From Durusdinium trenchii (lineage: Eukaryota > Sar > Dinophyceae > Suessiales > Symbiodiniaceae): a DNA stretch of 64,000 nt. Below, piece by piece: positions 46,858 through 59,000 of this stretch; position 1 is the first letter of the stretch; every line of letters begins with the position of its first letter. The stretch is from NCBI GenBank assembly GCA_963970005.1, contig CAXAMN010018779.1:859383-923382 (forward strand), read 5' to 3'. The notes under the pieces are model-generated. The model searched no databases, was not told the origin of the DNA, and worked only from the letters and a program-made list of their open reading frames with translations. Both the position numbers and the translations under genes were made by a program.

Positions 46858-49154
46858 CTTTGACTTTTTGTCTTCTGGAATCAAAGAGTTCACAATCGCA
46901 CGCAGCAAGGATGGCATGTGAAAGATCTTGGTGGTGAAGTTTCTGCCGCAGTAAACTTCCTCCAACAGTCGCGTCACATTCCGCGTGATGGATCCTGGAT
47001 GCTCACTGATCACTGGGTGCTTCAGCTCGAGGGTTTCACGTTTCTTTCGAACCACGTTCCCATGTTGAAACGACCATGACCATGTGCTTCTTACACTAGG
47101 AGTTTGTTCGAGCCAAGAGATAGGTGACGGTCAAAAGATGCAATTTATTTTACACTGACTAGTGTGTACTATTCAATTATTCCCTTGAATGAATCAGGTA
47201 TGCACGGATTCATGCAAAGGATCTGAAGGTCGAGCTCGCAGCCATGGACAGGCCGCAGCCCGTGAGGTCCACCAAAAGTACCCAGTTCTCCACCCGGCCA
47301 GGCACGAGCAAATACCGGACTGCATACTCCAGGATGAAAAGGATCATCCTGCCAATAAGACACATGACTGAGCTGTGCGGTTGGGGAACACCGGGGAAAC
47401 AACCCATTTGAGCGTCTGCCAACACGTACTGTCAAGTAGATGACATAATTCAGAAAGGTTGTCGCTCTTGAGAGGGACCTATCGCTTTCGCAGTTTTTAG
47501 CCACAATGTCAACATAGCTGAACATATCAAAAACTGCAGTGATATGGTTATCACTTTCGAGGGGGCCTACCGCTTTTGCAGGTTTTAGCCAGATTCCTGA
47601 AATTCACGACCACTCTTTACTAAATATGTATATATATATATATTCATCGCACGATTTGGCGGTTGCTCATTATTTAATATTGTTGTGTATTATTTACAAA
47701 GGTGGATCCAGGGCAAAACTTGACCAAATTTAGAGCTGGCAAGTGCGGGTACTGAAGTCACGCTAAGACAAGCGTCTTCATCTATCTACAGTTTATATTT
47801 ACGACAATTCTGAGATTTTCAAGCGCAGCTTTGAAGCCACCGTCTACCAGTGAGTCTACCACTCGGAGGTCAGGGTTTTCTCGTTCTTTTAAAAGCGGGA
47901 GTAAAGATCCAAAAGGAGGTAGGTTAGCTGGAGGTAGCTAGTAGCTTACTTAAGCTACTGGGAACTGGACGCCGGAAAGCTCACGCTCGCACTGATGATT
48001 TGGTGTCCTGGTGGCTCGCTCAGCATCCAAGCCTTGGTGGTCCAAGCCACGGTGGGCAACTCACTGAACAGAAGCAAGTCCAAAGGTGTGACCAGTTGAG
48101 TCCAACAGTGTGACATGGTGTGAGTACAGCACCGAGTACACCACCGGACGCATGATTTCCACCACACCCAGGTATTTGAGTTGCAAACGCAAAGGAATAT
48201 CCACTCACCATGCTTCTAACCAGGCCTAACATATCTTTACCTTCCCTGTATTTCCCTGTGCTTTCACGACATGCTCTCTTTCAGTGTCCACACTGACAAT
48301 TGGAAGGAAGCATGGGTTTTTCTGTGTGCAGCTTGGCTACCTAGACTGTAGACCTTCTCCATCCGCCATACCAGGACGGGCCGGCATGATCGATCTCTGC
48401 CGTGCCAGTACATGATTCCGCTTTGCAAATCCTGTGCACCAAAAAAGGACGAATTCACGCTACGAGTAGTAGGCTGGAGGCCATCGCTCTCAGGTTGGAG
48501 GCCATCGCTAGTAGGGTGGAGGCCATCGCAGAACCCTTGCGAAGATTTGCGAAGCTCAGCGCTGGAACTCGCTTTTTCAGGCGAATACCCCGTAGCAAAA
48601 ACCAAAGAAGAATTGCTCACAACAGGGGGTGTTCGAATATCAAATGTTCCAAAACCCTGAGTGAGTGTTCTTGATCCTATGGGATCTACCGTCTCCGTGG
48701 ATTGTTGAGACCACCCGCTCTCTTAAAAAAAAATAAATGTGTTCAAAACACTCTTTTCGCGCCCCAAATGCTCAAGTCCTGGAGCACAAGGTCCTCAGAG
48801 ACTGGCATCTTTTGAACTCGCATCCTGGGCAAAGAGACTTCGATCTCCTCAAGTGGTGCCTACTTCGTCTATATGATGATGATCATCTATTCAATCATGC
48901 TCTGTGACTATTCTCTTGCTTGAACCATGAGATTGTATTATTTGGTGGTATATTTCATCAGTCCCAGCTCACACCTGGGTCAGGTCAAGTGTCTCCAAGT
49001 GAGTTGCGATCGTGGTGATGGCCTTGTCTACTTTCCATTTGGCTTGCTGCAGAAGACGCAAAGCATGCAATCGCACATAGCCGGGCATTCGGCCGTCTGG
49101 TGCGAGAACCTTTTCGTTCTTAAGAGCTTCATGCAAGGCATCGAGCGCTTTCTG
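46858..49154 (-). CDS. SEC14-like CRAL-TRIO protein, exons 1-4 (N-terminus incomplete)
   Basis: Lipid-binding domain protein, continuing at 28722-27417. Exon 1 (48975-49154; CAG|GTGTGA donor) is CRAL-TRIO-N: GYVRLHALRLLQQAKWKVDK then a helix ending HLETLDLTQ. Exon 2 (48341-48431; GTGCACAG acceptor, GTAGCC donor) reads GIMYWHGRDRSCRPVLVWRM, the domain's first strand. Exon 3 (47224-47367) reads ILFILEYAVRYLLVPGRVEN then WVLLVDLTGCGLS, the core. Exon 4 (46858-46994; GTGGAG donor) reads VYCGRNFTTKIFHMPSLLRA and NSLIPEDKKSK. Phase closes across all four if exon 3 ends at a GA donor (A|GATCCT). Upstream pieces near 49190-49240 (LQVTFIEVVSQLDQARQEI) and 49460-49590 may belong but were not joined. 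Domain order and length fit the family. Ligand unknown. Confidence 0.85.
48474..48530 (+). repeat. three relic units of the 21-bp minisatellite
   Basis: GGCTGGAGGCCATCGCTCTC, GGTTGGAGGCCATCGCTAG and GGGTGGAGGCCATCGC in a row, in the intron just upstream of CRAL-TRIO exon 2. Confidence 0.92.
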
Positions 49155-49803
49155 CTCAAAGTCCAACAAAGGGACATTGAGAAAGATCAGGCGATTTCCT
49201 GTCTTGCCTGGTCCAGCTGGGACACCACCTCGATGAATGTCACTTGCAGCTGGCTCGAAGAGCACAACTTCGGGTGGCAAGGTGAACTCACTCCTGAGTT
49301 GGATGAACGCGCAACTTTTCTCACCAACCTGGAAAGGCTTGATGCTTTGTCATTTACAGTAATATTAGCCAAATGTAAAACTCTTGAGAGGCCACCATCA
49401 TCCACTGACACCAAAGCAACAAAATCCCATAAAAAATCCGTTTTCAGGATACAAAGGGTTTCTTGAGGTCGCAGCCAAGAGGCAGCGGGAGAGACAGAAC
49501 CAGGCCTCCGATTGCCGGAGCCGTCTGTGTCTCAGCGAAGAGTTGCACGGTCTGCGCCCGGGCCGCTTTTCGAGGAATCATGGTCATGAGTGAAGTGCCC
49601 AGGAGGCTCGTGCACTGGAGCCAAAGGTGGAAAAGGCAGATAGACAAGCAGGGCAAATCTGGCAAATCAAGTTTGACAAGAGAGATGTCAAAGCAAAATC
49701 CAGTTTGACAAGCAGGTGAAACCACGAGAAATGACTTTCCACACAGCAGCCACAGTCGTCAACAAGCATGCAAGACTGTGTTATATATATAAATAATCAG
49801 CTA

Positions 49804-49895
49804 GCCAGTTTCCCACTGCCTCAAGTCCTTTAAGCCGAGCTTTGGCAGCGCCACTGTGCTGATCCTGGTGCACCTCCACCGACCATGTCACAAGC
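49804..49895 (-). CDS. candidate exon, unknown protein
   Basis: Minus-strand stretch reading LVTWSVEVHQDQHSG then AAKARLKGLEAVGNWLA, with coding-like composition. It runs into an AT-rich stop region at 49785-49800, so a donor (possibly G|GCTAGC) must lie just before. It is on the strand and in the place where 5' exons of the CRAL-TRIO gene would be expected, but no phase link was made. Confidence 0.35.
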
Positions 49896-49942
49896 TCCTC
49901 AACCTACTTAGCTAGTACTTAAACGTCCTCAAGTACAGCTAT

Positions 49943-50341
49943 CTGGATCCAACCACAAATTCTCTAGAAGACTTTCCAGCGGAAGACCTGAAGACTTTGC
50001 TTCGGAGATTGCAACGTTCCAAGCTGACTTCTGACGTGCCTCCGTGTCAAGCCCAAGAGGCTGACCAGGAAGCCCATGCTGCTGCATCTGCAAGGCCAAC
50101 TGTGCCGGGGCGAACTGAACTTGTGGATGTCATATGGCCTTTGGGGGGTTCAACGGTCCTAGCTCAAAAAGGGCCTGAGTTGGACCCTATTGACAGGATA
50201 CAAGAGGATGATATGTTTGGATGGTTCAATGGTCACGAGGGTGATAATTCACTCCAAGTGCAAATCACTACAGAACCGCCTCAAAAAAGAGAACACCTGA
50301 CTTCCCCTATGGTCTCTGCTTTTACGATTATTCTAGCTTGA
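49943..50341 (+). CDS. plus-strand open frame, possibly coding
   Basis: After a CCTCAAG acceptor-like site the plus strand is open for about 135 codons. It is acidic with coding-like composition (YLDPTTNSLEDFPAEDLKTL, GPELDPIDRIQEDDMFGWF), ending SAFTIILA and TGA. It would be the only plus-strand gene in the window. No family match and no confirmed upstream exon. Confidence 0.3.
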   Translation: MDPTTNSLEDFPAEDLKTLLRRLQRSKLTSDVPPCQAQEADQEAHAAASARPTVPGRTELVDVIWPLGGSTVLAQKGPELDPIDRIQEDDMFGWFNGHEGDNSLQVQITTEPPQKREHLTSPMVSAFTIILA

Positions 50342-50349
50342 AGCTTGCC

Positions 50350-51420
50350 ACGTCCTGTTGAGTATCCTTAGCTGCAATCCCAAGCATTAGTAGGTGTTGA
50401 ACTAAGAAAAAAATGTAACTGCAAGACAATTCCAAAAGCAAAAAGCTAAACAAAGAACAGAAACCGATAGAAACGGCATATAATTATATAATCTATATAA
50501 TCTGAAGGGCCAATAGCCAACAGTAAAAAAACAATGTATATAAACAAATGTAAAAGAGAATGTGAATAGCATTTTATGGCTTCCAGTGATTCAACGTGTC
50601 ATGCAAATCTTTTCCACATCGTTCTTCACCTCAGTTGCTTTATTCCGTCGGTGCTGCACCTTTTTGTTTGCCTTTTGGACACCTCTTCCTTCCGAAAACC
50701 ACTTTAGATCATGGATGATCAAGGGATAAACATCCACGAACCAGCCGTTAAGCTTCAGATATTATCACCCTCCCAACAATTGCAGTCGCCTTGGCAACAG
50801 CCTCCTGATTGCCCAAACTGCTTCGACGCCGCTTGGGTGGCTTGGGCGCCTGCAACGACGCAACAACTGATGCGCCTGAGCACCCTGCCTTTGCCACATG
50901 GTGTGTTTTTTGGTGTCTTCTGCCTTTAGACGTACCTCTACCCTACCCTTTACCGGAATCATTTAATGTCTTCTGCACACTGCAAAAGTTCTGGAACATG
51001 GACCTACCTGTGACTTTCAATTCAAGAAAAAGTTATGATTGCTGATTGCTTGATATTGTTTTGCCTCTCGCTGCGTGGCCGCTGACTCACATGGCCTCAT
51101 CCTCGTTGGCAGACCCGGATATGCTTCCGCCCTCATACTCTTCACCCCTGGCAAATATTGATATTGATGCTTTGACGTGTTCAACGAGCGCAAGCACGCA
51201 AAGGTGGTGCATGTGTGGAATGTCATGCCTGGGCCTGAAAGCGTGCTCCCTTGTACAACTCATATCTAGCTATATATATATATATAATCCAGCCAAGCAA
51301 GCATGTGAAATATCGAACAAATCAAACAACCGAACTTTTGTACACACGGAGACACATGGCAGCTTTAGCAAACGCACACACTATCTCACACACGCGTTTG
51401 AATCTCCGTCATTCAAAAAG
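50350..51420. other. no supported gene
   Basis: AT-rich at 50400-50560. Overlapping frames on both strands at 50711-51444 without motifs. (TA)n at 51271-51284. Confidence 0.35.
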
Positions 51421-51428
51421 GGGCAGGG

Positions 51429-51639
51429 TGGGATAGGTGACTAATAGCAAGAAGCTACTAGTAGAAAGGGCATCGCAATTAGTAGGGCATTACTAGAAAT
51501 CCAGGCCGCGTCCTCCGGGTCCTCCTTGTTACTAAATGTTACTAGTAGCTTCTTGCTACTATAGTAGTAATGCCCTTGTTACTAGTAGCGATGCCCTTTC
51601 TACTAGTAGCTTCCTGCTTGCTGCTAGTCACCTATCCCA
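51429..51639. mobile_element. foldback (inverted-repeat) element of the CTACTAG family
   Basis: The left arm at 51429-51500 (TGGGATAGGTGACTA, AGAAGCTACTAGTAGAAAGG, GCATCGC) and the right arm at about 51562-51639 are inverted copies of each other, with scattered mismatches and small indels. They flank a central part containing CCGCGTCCTCCGGGTCC. The outermost bases TGGGATAGGTGACTA match exactly for 15 bp. No ORF. It resembles a MITE or foldback element and carries the same internal motifs as the dispersed repeats at ten other sites. Confidence 0.75.
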
Positions 51640-53032
51640 ACTATGCCAAATCAAGCCGTCACACGCCTCAGCAAGGCGATGACCTTAGAAGACTTGAATG
51701 CTTGAAGGAATAGCAGCAGCATGTCATGGGAGTCTGTCAAGACCGGTCAACCGTCAACCTACCAGGTTCCCAGGGGCAAACGAGCTCTGGGTCCTGACGC
51801 ACAGCCTCCTCTGTCTTGGCTCTTAGGAACCCAATCTACAGCGGCATGCCACATGATTGACGAGTGCAAACCGCAACCCAACCAGACTCGCCAAAGCAAC
51901 CGCTGCAAAACAATATGACTGCTATTGACTACTATGTGCTATCAGAATGCTGGCCAGCAAGCAAGCTTGCAAACTCCCTACTTTCTACTACACTATCCCC
52001 TTGAGTAACCACTATGCGTGCCCGGTGAGTGTATTGTCACAGTGACACGTTGCTTCCCAAGGGTGCGACTTGACGGCTGTTGTGCAGAATGTCGGTGTTC
52101 TGCCTGGGAAGCTTTCGAGGTTCTTTACCTTTTCAATGAGCAAGGGCAAATTGTAAATCTAGTCCCGGGATCAACCTTGGTGGCTTAAAAAAAGAAGATG
52201 TCCATAATTAACGTATACTTCAAGTGTGCAGGTCTGTCACCATTTCGGGTCTCTCAAAACTCAAGCGTTCACCAGGACACAAAAAGACACAACCGCCGTG
52301 CGGAGTGGCGTGTCGCGAAAACCGTGGATGTCACAGAAAACCACCTGTGGAGGTTGTGCAGTACAACTTACTACGACGGCCCAAAGACCTTTGGACACAA
52401 AGGGGCAAGCATTGTGGTGCATGGTGGTGACTGCACTCTTTTACATACTTTACAGTAGATGCTTGGAGCTGGGTGAAGCATCAGCTCCAGCCAAGTCCTC
52501 AAAGTCCTAGGTGACTCCTATTGACATCTATTGACCCAAGTGCTCGACACCTGAAGTTGTAGCCTGTCATTTGAGGGCCAGAATGTCCCACTGTTGCACG
52601 GCACAACATATCAGGTGTCCGGCTTGATCAGTCGGCTCATCTCCACTGGTGTGACACCGTTGGCTGCCTGAGGTGGCATCAAGGATTCCTTCTTGCGGTC
52701 TCAGCTGGAACATTCGGCTGCACACTTAATATGAACTATAAATATAATACATATATCATATATTAATATAGAGATGGAGTGACATGGAGTAACTAATTAA
52801 TGTAAAATTGTGGGATGCCTATGGACTCTAAAACCGCTACCCTCGAGAAGACACCTAGGTGACTAGGTGAGGCAATCCGAATTCTGACTCCAGCATGCTT
52901 CATGGAGATATGGCCGGTAGCCTGTGAAATGTGCTACTCCAAGTCACGCGTTCCTGGCCCATTTCGCTCCGTCTTTTCACCCATTCCACCACCCATGTGA
53001 CCGACCCATGTCTGCCGTGCGCTCCAGCATGC
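51640..53032. other. no firm gene; possible downstream exon of the channel
   Basis: Plus-strand frames at 52198-52510 and 52931-53284 overlap in several frames and were not accepted. On the minus strand a short piece near 52450-52500 after CACCTAG reads DFEDLAGADASPSSKHLL to TAA and could be a terminal exon of the channel gene to the right. Confidence 0.3.
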
Positions 53033-56000
53033 CTTGATCACACCGTCACAAAACTCATCAGTCCCAACAGTGCCACTGCCATCGTAGTCCAGCATTTCCT
53101 AACGAGGCAACGCGCGAAGCGTCGCGTTGAGTTAGCGAACTGCTGCAGCGAAAAATGCAACGACTTGGCCAAACAGAAAGTGGGAATACGGACACCAAAC
53201 AGTAAAAGTCCTACAAATCCAAGTCTCGAAAAGGGATCCAATATCCTCCGTGCCGGCAATCTCCACCTGCCATGTAGACAGTGAAGACTCACCACCCAAA
53301 CCCTGGGCAATCAGTTGCAATCTGCAATAGATTGGTTGCTGAAGGGCAACATGATTGAATTCATTTGAAATCGGAGGATGCAGCGCATTCTCCAACCAAG
53401 TCTTTCATATTGGCCATCAGGAGTGTCAGATTGGAGCGCATGTAATGACTCAGTATAAGTTTAAGGTCCGCTAACCACTGTGTCAAAGCTTGAATCTGTT
53501 ACGATATGTGTTAGTCGAACCTGAATACTTTTTGAGGTATAGGCACGCCAATAAGAAGTATTAAATCCGGTCACCAAAGCCAGTCCGTGAGACTGTAGAG
53601 ATGATGTTTTGGGATATCAGGCTCCCACATGCTCCCACTCTATTCCGCACGACCGGCTTCCCTTGAGGTGCTGACCAACTGGGCGCGGATCGATGGTGGA
53701 GCGTGGTCCTTAAACGATCGTAGGGGCGAATTAACTAGCGGACGCTCAATCTCACACACCTCACGGACCCTTCCGCGTACCTTGCGGACCCTTCCAGAGG
53801 GTAGTGAATGGTTTCTGAATGTTTCGGGCTGCTCAGATCGTTCAGCCCCGAGTCAGACCCGACACGCCTTGCATTCTTAAGTTTTGCGCCACTTGGAGGT
53901 CGAAACCCACGCAGGGGACTAGTTACGTAATGTGCAACTTTCTCTCCATGGCTTTGGAGACAGGGATGGTCCCGGATGGCATCGAGTGGTACTGAGGTTG
54001 CATTTCAGCCACGTGCAGAAGTCCGATGAAGTAAGGTCAGGCTACGTGTATGCATGTCCCAAGTAGCAATGGCCTCCAACCTAATAGCAATATGCATGTC
54101 CCAAGTAACACTACTAGGAACAAGAAGCTACTAGGGGCTCCTCAAACATCTCGCGGCCAAGTTGCAATTTCTTCCATGGTCAGCTCACCTGAGCCATCCT
54201 CATCCAGCTCGTTGAACATATCCTCAGGTGCGCGCCCGGTGCGAAGCGCATCCCAAAACTGGACACAACTCGGTGGATCTTCTGGGTATATAAATTATGG
54301 TAAATTCAATCACTCAACCACTTCATCTGTGAGGAAGCAAGAGCACGAAAAACACACGGGCCAGTTGCCAGCTGAGCGTTTCCATTGCTTCTACGAAAGC
54401 CTTAACGTTTCTTCAGCTTTTGTATCCAAAATGATCGCGGGAAGCCCCCTGAGGTGAACAAGAGTGGATTTGGGATCCACGCCCGCAGCCTTTCCATTTG
54501 CTTCTTCCTCTTTGCGCTAGCATAGGCCTCAGGTCGAAAGGCTAAATCAAAAGTAATTTGCATCAAACAGTACAAGACTTCAGCACAGTGTAATCAGACC
54601 TTGAGATGTGTCATCGTCAGGCCTTGAACCTCCTGCTTTCAGCTGAATCTAACTAGAACAAGGAGCATTTGGAAGTATAAATCAAGAAAAGTACTTAATT
54701 ACATGCTATCCTGCTTCTGAGCATCTTCAAGTGCAAAAAATCATTGAAAAAGAATGCCATGGGCCATGGATGGGCCACTGAGCACCTCGCCTTTTTGGCC
54801 TCTTTGTCCTCATCTGCCTGTGCCAGCGATCCTGGCATTGTCGAGACGAAAGAAAACATGTCAGTAAGGCCTGCAGGCTGAAGTAGGTTGAATATGTTGA
54901 ATAAGGCCTCTACTGCATTGCATAAGACCTAGTAGAAGGGTAAATCGATTCCAGCGCCCCCTTGCCATGTTTTCATTTTTCTAGTGGCGCCTGCCAGGCA
55001 AAAAGGATCAAGAAAGTCTTTGCCGTAGGCTCATCCAGCCTTCAACCATGATAGCTGTAACCAAGTTCATCAGGGCGATGGCCAAAACAAGCCTCGAGTT
55101 TCACAAGGTCCAGTAAAATGGCAAGAGTCGAACAGCCTGGTCTTTCGCGTGATTCCCACATGTATGATTGACTTTGGTAGCTAGTTGCGGAAGCTACATC
55201 TTCCGCCAAACACCCTACTTGAGTATGCTTGGTTGCAAATCTTCATGAAATTCAAACTTTGCCAAACATTCAGAAGTCACGTGACCTTTTGTTGCCCAGC
55301 GACATGCTCTACAACCAATCCTGGACGTCCTTTTGAACCCTCGAAGTTGGTTTTTGACAAGCTGCTGAACGCCCATGAAGTACAGGAAGAGGTAAAGCCT
55401 ATCGCAGGAAACTGCTGCAGGCAAGCAAACAAAATAAAACTACACTCGACACTCAACACACAAAGGCTGGAATCATTGTGGTAGTGTTTGTCCTGCTGCT
55501 TCAATGTCCAGCCCCAGATGCTGTGTGCTCAAGACTTGAGCCCCAGACTTGTGCTTCACCAGTGGTCGATAGACAGTGGCAATACTGTCCCAGCCTGAGG
55601 CGATCGCACATGTCTGTCGGACGAAGGGATATCTGTATCGAGGCTCCTAAAGGAGTTCTGTGTTTTCCTCCACACACTGGACAGTCGCTACAGTCACTAA
55701 AGATCACTAAAGTAAGTCAACTGAGTAAAGTGAACCGTCCAAAAACAACAGATTTGGCCTCACAAGCTGTTGCAAAGGGCATCACCGTCATTTTTCGAGG
55801 TGTTGAACATGGGGACACCTGCTGTGCTTGTGAGGCTGTGTAGCTGTGCGACACCAAACCGAGCAAAAAAGAGAGAGGTGTTGCTCCCCTCTCAAAACAC
55901 CTCAATTTGGAACGTTTTGTAGGCAGGACAAGAATTGCCCACACGACATTGGACTCTGATAAGACAAACACAGTGAGAAAATGAGAAGTTGCTCAGCAAG

Positions 56001-59000
56001 TTTGTTGGAAGGGCAATTCTGTTTAAAGGCAAAAGAAAAATAAACATGGAGGCCAAGTGGGCGGGGCTGTTGCCATGAAGAGTTTTCTCAAGAACAATAT
56101 GATGGGCACAAAACCCAGGCCATTTACGATGGTACTTTGCCTGGCATATCATGCTTCAATATTGTCATATACATCAAGATGTCGAGCCAAGCTGCAAAAA
56201 CATTGGAGAAGGATCCTTGGCAGGAGCACCACAACACACAGTGATGACAATATCTGCACTCTGGACATTGCATTTTGTCTGAAAATTCGCCCAACAAGGT
56301 GCTGATTCCAAGTGAGGGAGATTCTATGAGCTTCTGCACGAATTGGAGATGATTGGACTGGGTCATTCAAACTGATAATGTAACATGCGCTGTCGCCACT
56401 GGAACCATTGCACTAGCCTATAGTGGCTTTGCAACAGGGAATGTTATGCACCTAGCGCTTCATTGGATCATAAAGTAGAAGTAACATAAAAAGAAGGTGG
56501 TGTTGGTGGCGGCACATAAAATCTTGACACTTGAACTTGCGTAGCTGAGTCGCAAAGAGGCATCCAGCAGGGTTCGAAAATTGTTTTGGGCCGCAATGTT
56601 GTACGGATGGTCTAAGGGCCTCGGATCACAGCAGTGAGAGCAAAACTGACACCAAGATAAACCAAGAGTTGTCCGACTGGGTGCCAAAAATATGGAGCAG
56701 TTTTCTTGTGAGTCATCAAAGGTCAAAGTTCCTGCTTTGTGAACTGGCCAAATTCTCACAAAGATAGGTTGCCACTTTCACAACCACACTGCACAAATCT
56801 GAGAGAACCAGAGAACCTAACTCCCTGCAGGGGCTTCCGGAGACATTGCTGATAATTTTGACAGCTTGGACTGTCCTTCCACCTGCCATACGGCTGCACG
56901 CCTTAGGCATTGGCTTCCAACTACAACTGTCCGTCCGACTGAGATCTGGCACAGTTCTCGGTCCACCAAAATGATTTCCATGCCAAGTACCTCAATCAGG
57001 TGCCACGCTACACAGTCTATGCAGCCGGTGCTTGATTCATCTTTTCCGAACCATCAACTTCTGCGATAAACACTATGTCTCTTTTCTGCCGAATGGGCTC
57101 ATGAGCCTGTGGCCACCCTTTTTGCACAGACTGAGGGCAAGGCAGCGAAAATGAAGACAAGGGTGAGAATCATGACGAACGTCCAAAAAAAGCGTGAGGA
57201 TCTCAGCGGCTGCTTGGGATCCGCCGATGAGAGCTTGCGTGGATTATTCTTCAGTTTCAATGCTGATAATCTGCGGGATGCCAAAAGGATGTGTGTGTGG
57301 AACTGCTTTGAGGGCATGGATTTGTCAGTCTGCCCGTCAATTGAAAATGTTGTCCAGTTTCAGCTACAAGTGTATATTATATATATACCATATATGTAGA
57401 CAGCTTCACTGTTTGCAACGCTGCATGCATCCCTCGGCGGCAACATTACTGTAATCTTTATGTGTGCGGCTGCTGATGAGTGTTCTGAAGTTTTTATGGC
57501 CAAGCCACACTGTGAAGCAGTCCTGCGGACGGAGTGAGAAGCATGTGAGAGTGAGAGAAAAGCATAAGGCTCATGAGATGGAACAAAATGCTGTTTGGGC
57601 CCATTGAAAGAGGCCCAGTAGCGTCCTTGCTCCTAGTAGCGATGCCAGCAGCCCCCCTAGTAGCGTTCTTGCTCCTAGTAGTATGGCCAGGAGCCCCTAG
57701 TAGCGTCCTAAACACCTTCTTTGTTCATCTCATGAGTCTGCTCTTCTTTGAGTCCCCGCCCTGGGGCAGCCCTGGTGCATGGGACTCACAAAAGGGGAGG
57801 CAGTTCCTTCCCAAGAAGCCCAGGCCATGATGTGGATGGTTTTCACTCCATTCTGCTAAAGCCTCCTCTAAAGAAAGGATGTCGGGCCACAAAATACACA
57901 AACACTTGGGTGAATCCAGCCTTGCACGAGCATCCACAGCGTCTGAAACCTAGGTTCCAAAGTGCAAAACTGTCAGCATGGGCTGAGAGGCTCGCCAACC
58001 CTCCCCCAACAAAGGTTAGACAATTCATAGCTTCTCACCTGACAAACAAGCTCGGGAAAAGAAAAAAACACTTCTTGATGTTGTGTGCTCGTCCTTGACT
58101 AGCGAATTGTGCGACCCCCTGCGCTGCATGTTGCATTTCAAAAAAGCCAACTGAGTTGTTCGCAGTGTTCGCTGTACTACCTGTCTAACCTACACTATGT
58201 GAGTGGCAAACAAGACCAACATATAGTCATAACTAGTCATATAGTCGCGTGGCCCAATAGTTGTGGCCTTGAGCCACGCGATTACATGTTGCAGCAAGGG
58301 ATGGTCTCTGTCAGTTTCAGTGTTTCAGCCTGCTGGATGCATGATTTCACACGATGCGTTGGCACCTACCGGCTTCAATCAGTCTCTCACGAATCAAACA
58401 TAGTTGAGACACACCCTGACTCAAGTAGTTATGCGCCTTCAGGCGCCTGTGGCTGATATGTGAAAACCTGCCATAGTGGAATTCTTCACTGTGTTTTCAC
58501 ATATGAGCCACAGGCTTCTATGGGGGGGTCGGGTTGAGTGAGGGTCTAATGGTGTTGGTTTGGATATGAGTCGAAAATGATGTGACATGCACACACGCTT
58601 TGGAAGGTGGGGGTGGGGTGGGATGGGTTAAGTTGCGATGTTAACGTTCGGTTCTAAGTGCACAGCCATACATTAGAAAATCTTCTGCACTACGCTACAC
58701 TATCTACTTCTTTTCATCCTTGTCGCACACACCGCAACACTTGCATGTTCTTTTCAGAACTTTTCGGAACTTTCGCGAAGCACATCGGAAACTAGTCTCG
58801 AGATTGACGACGACCCCATTTTTCGTACATTCATTTTCTTGCTACTGTCCTCCTGACTGGGTTTCAGTCAGACTCTCATCTCCCACCCACAGGCGCCTCG
58901 AAGCGTCGTAACCTAGTTTTTCATGTGTTTTTACTTGCTCTTATTGACATCCTTTGATAAGGGCCTTGGCATCGGTGGTTTGAATCCAGTGGTTTCATGA

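Noticed and set aside
49140-49220. Walker-A-like GPGKTGN near 49200 on the minus strand
   Set aside because: The match sits in a frame just upstream of the CRAL-TRIO-N exon acceptor. There is no Walker B or other nucleotide-binding element, so it is probably chance.
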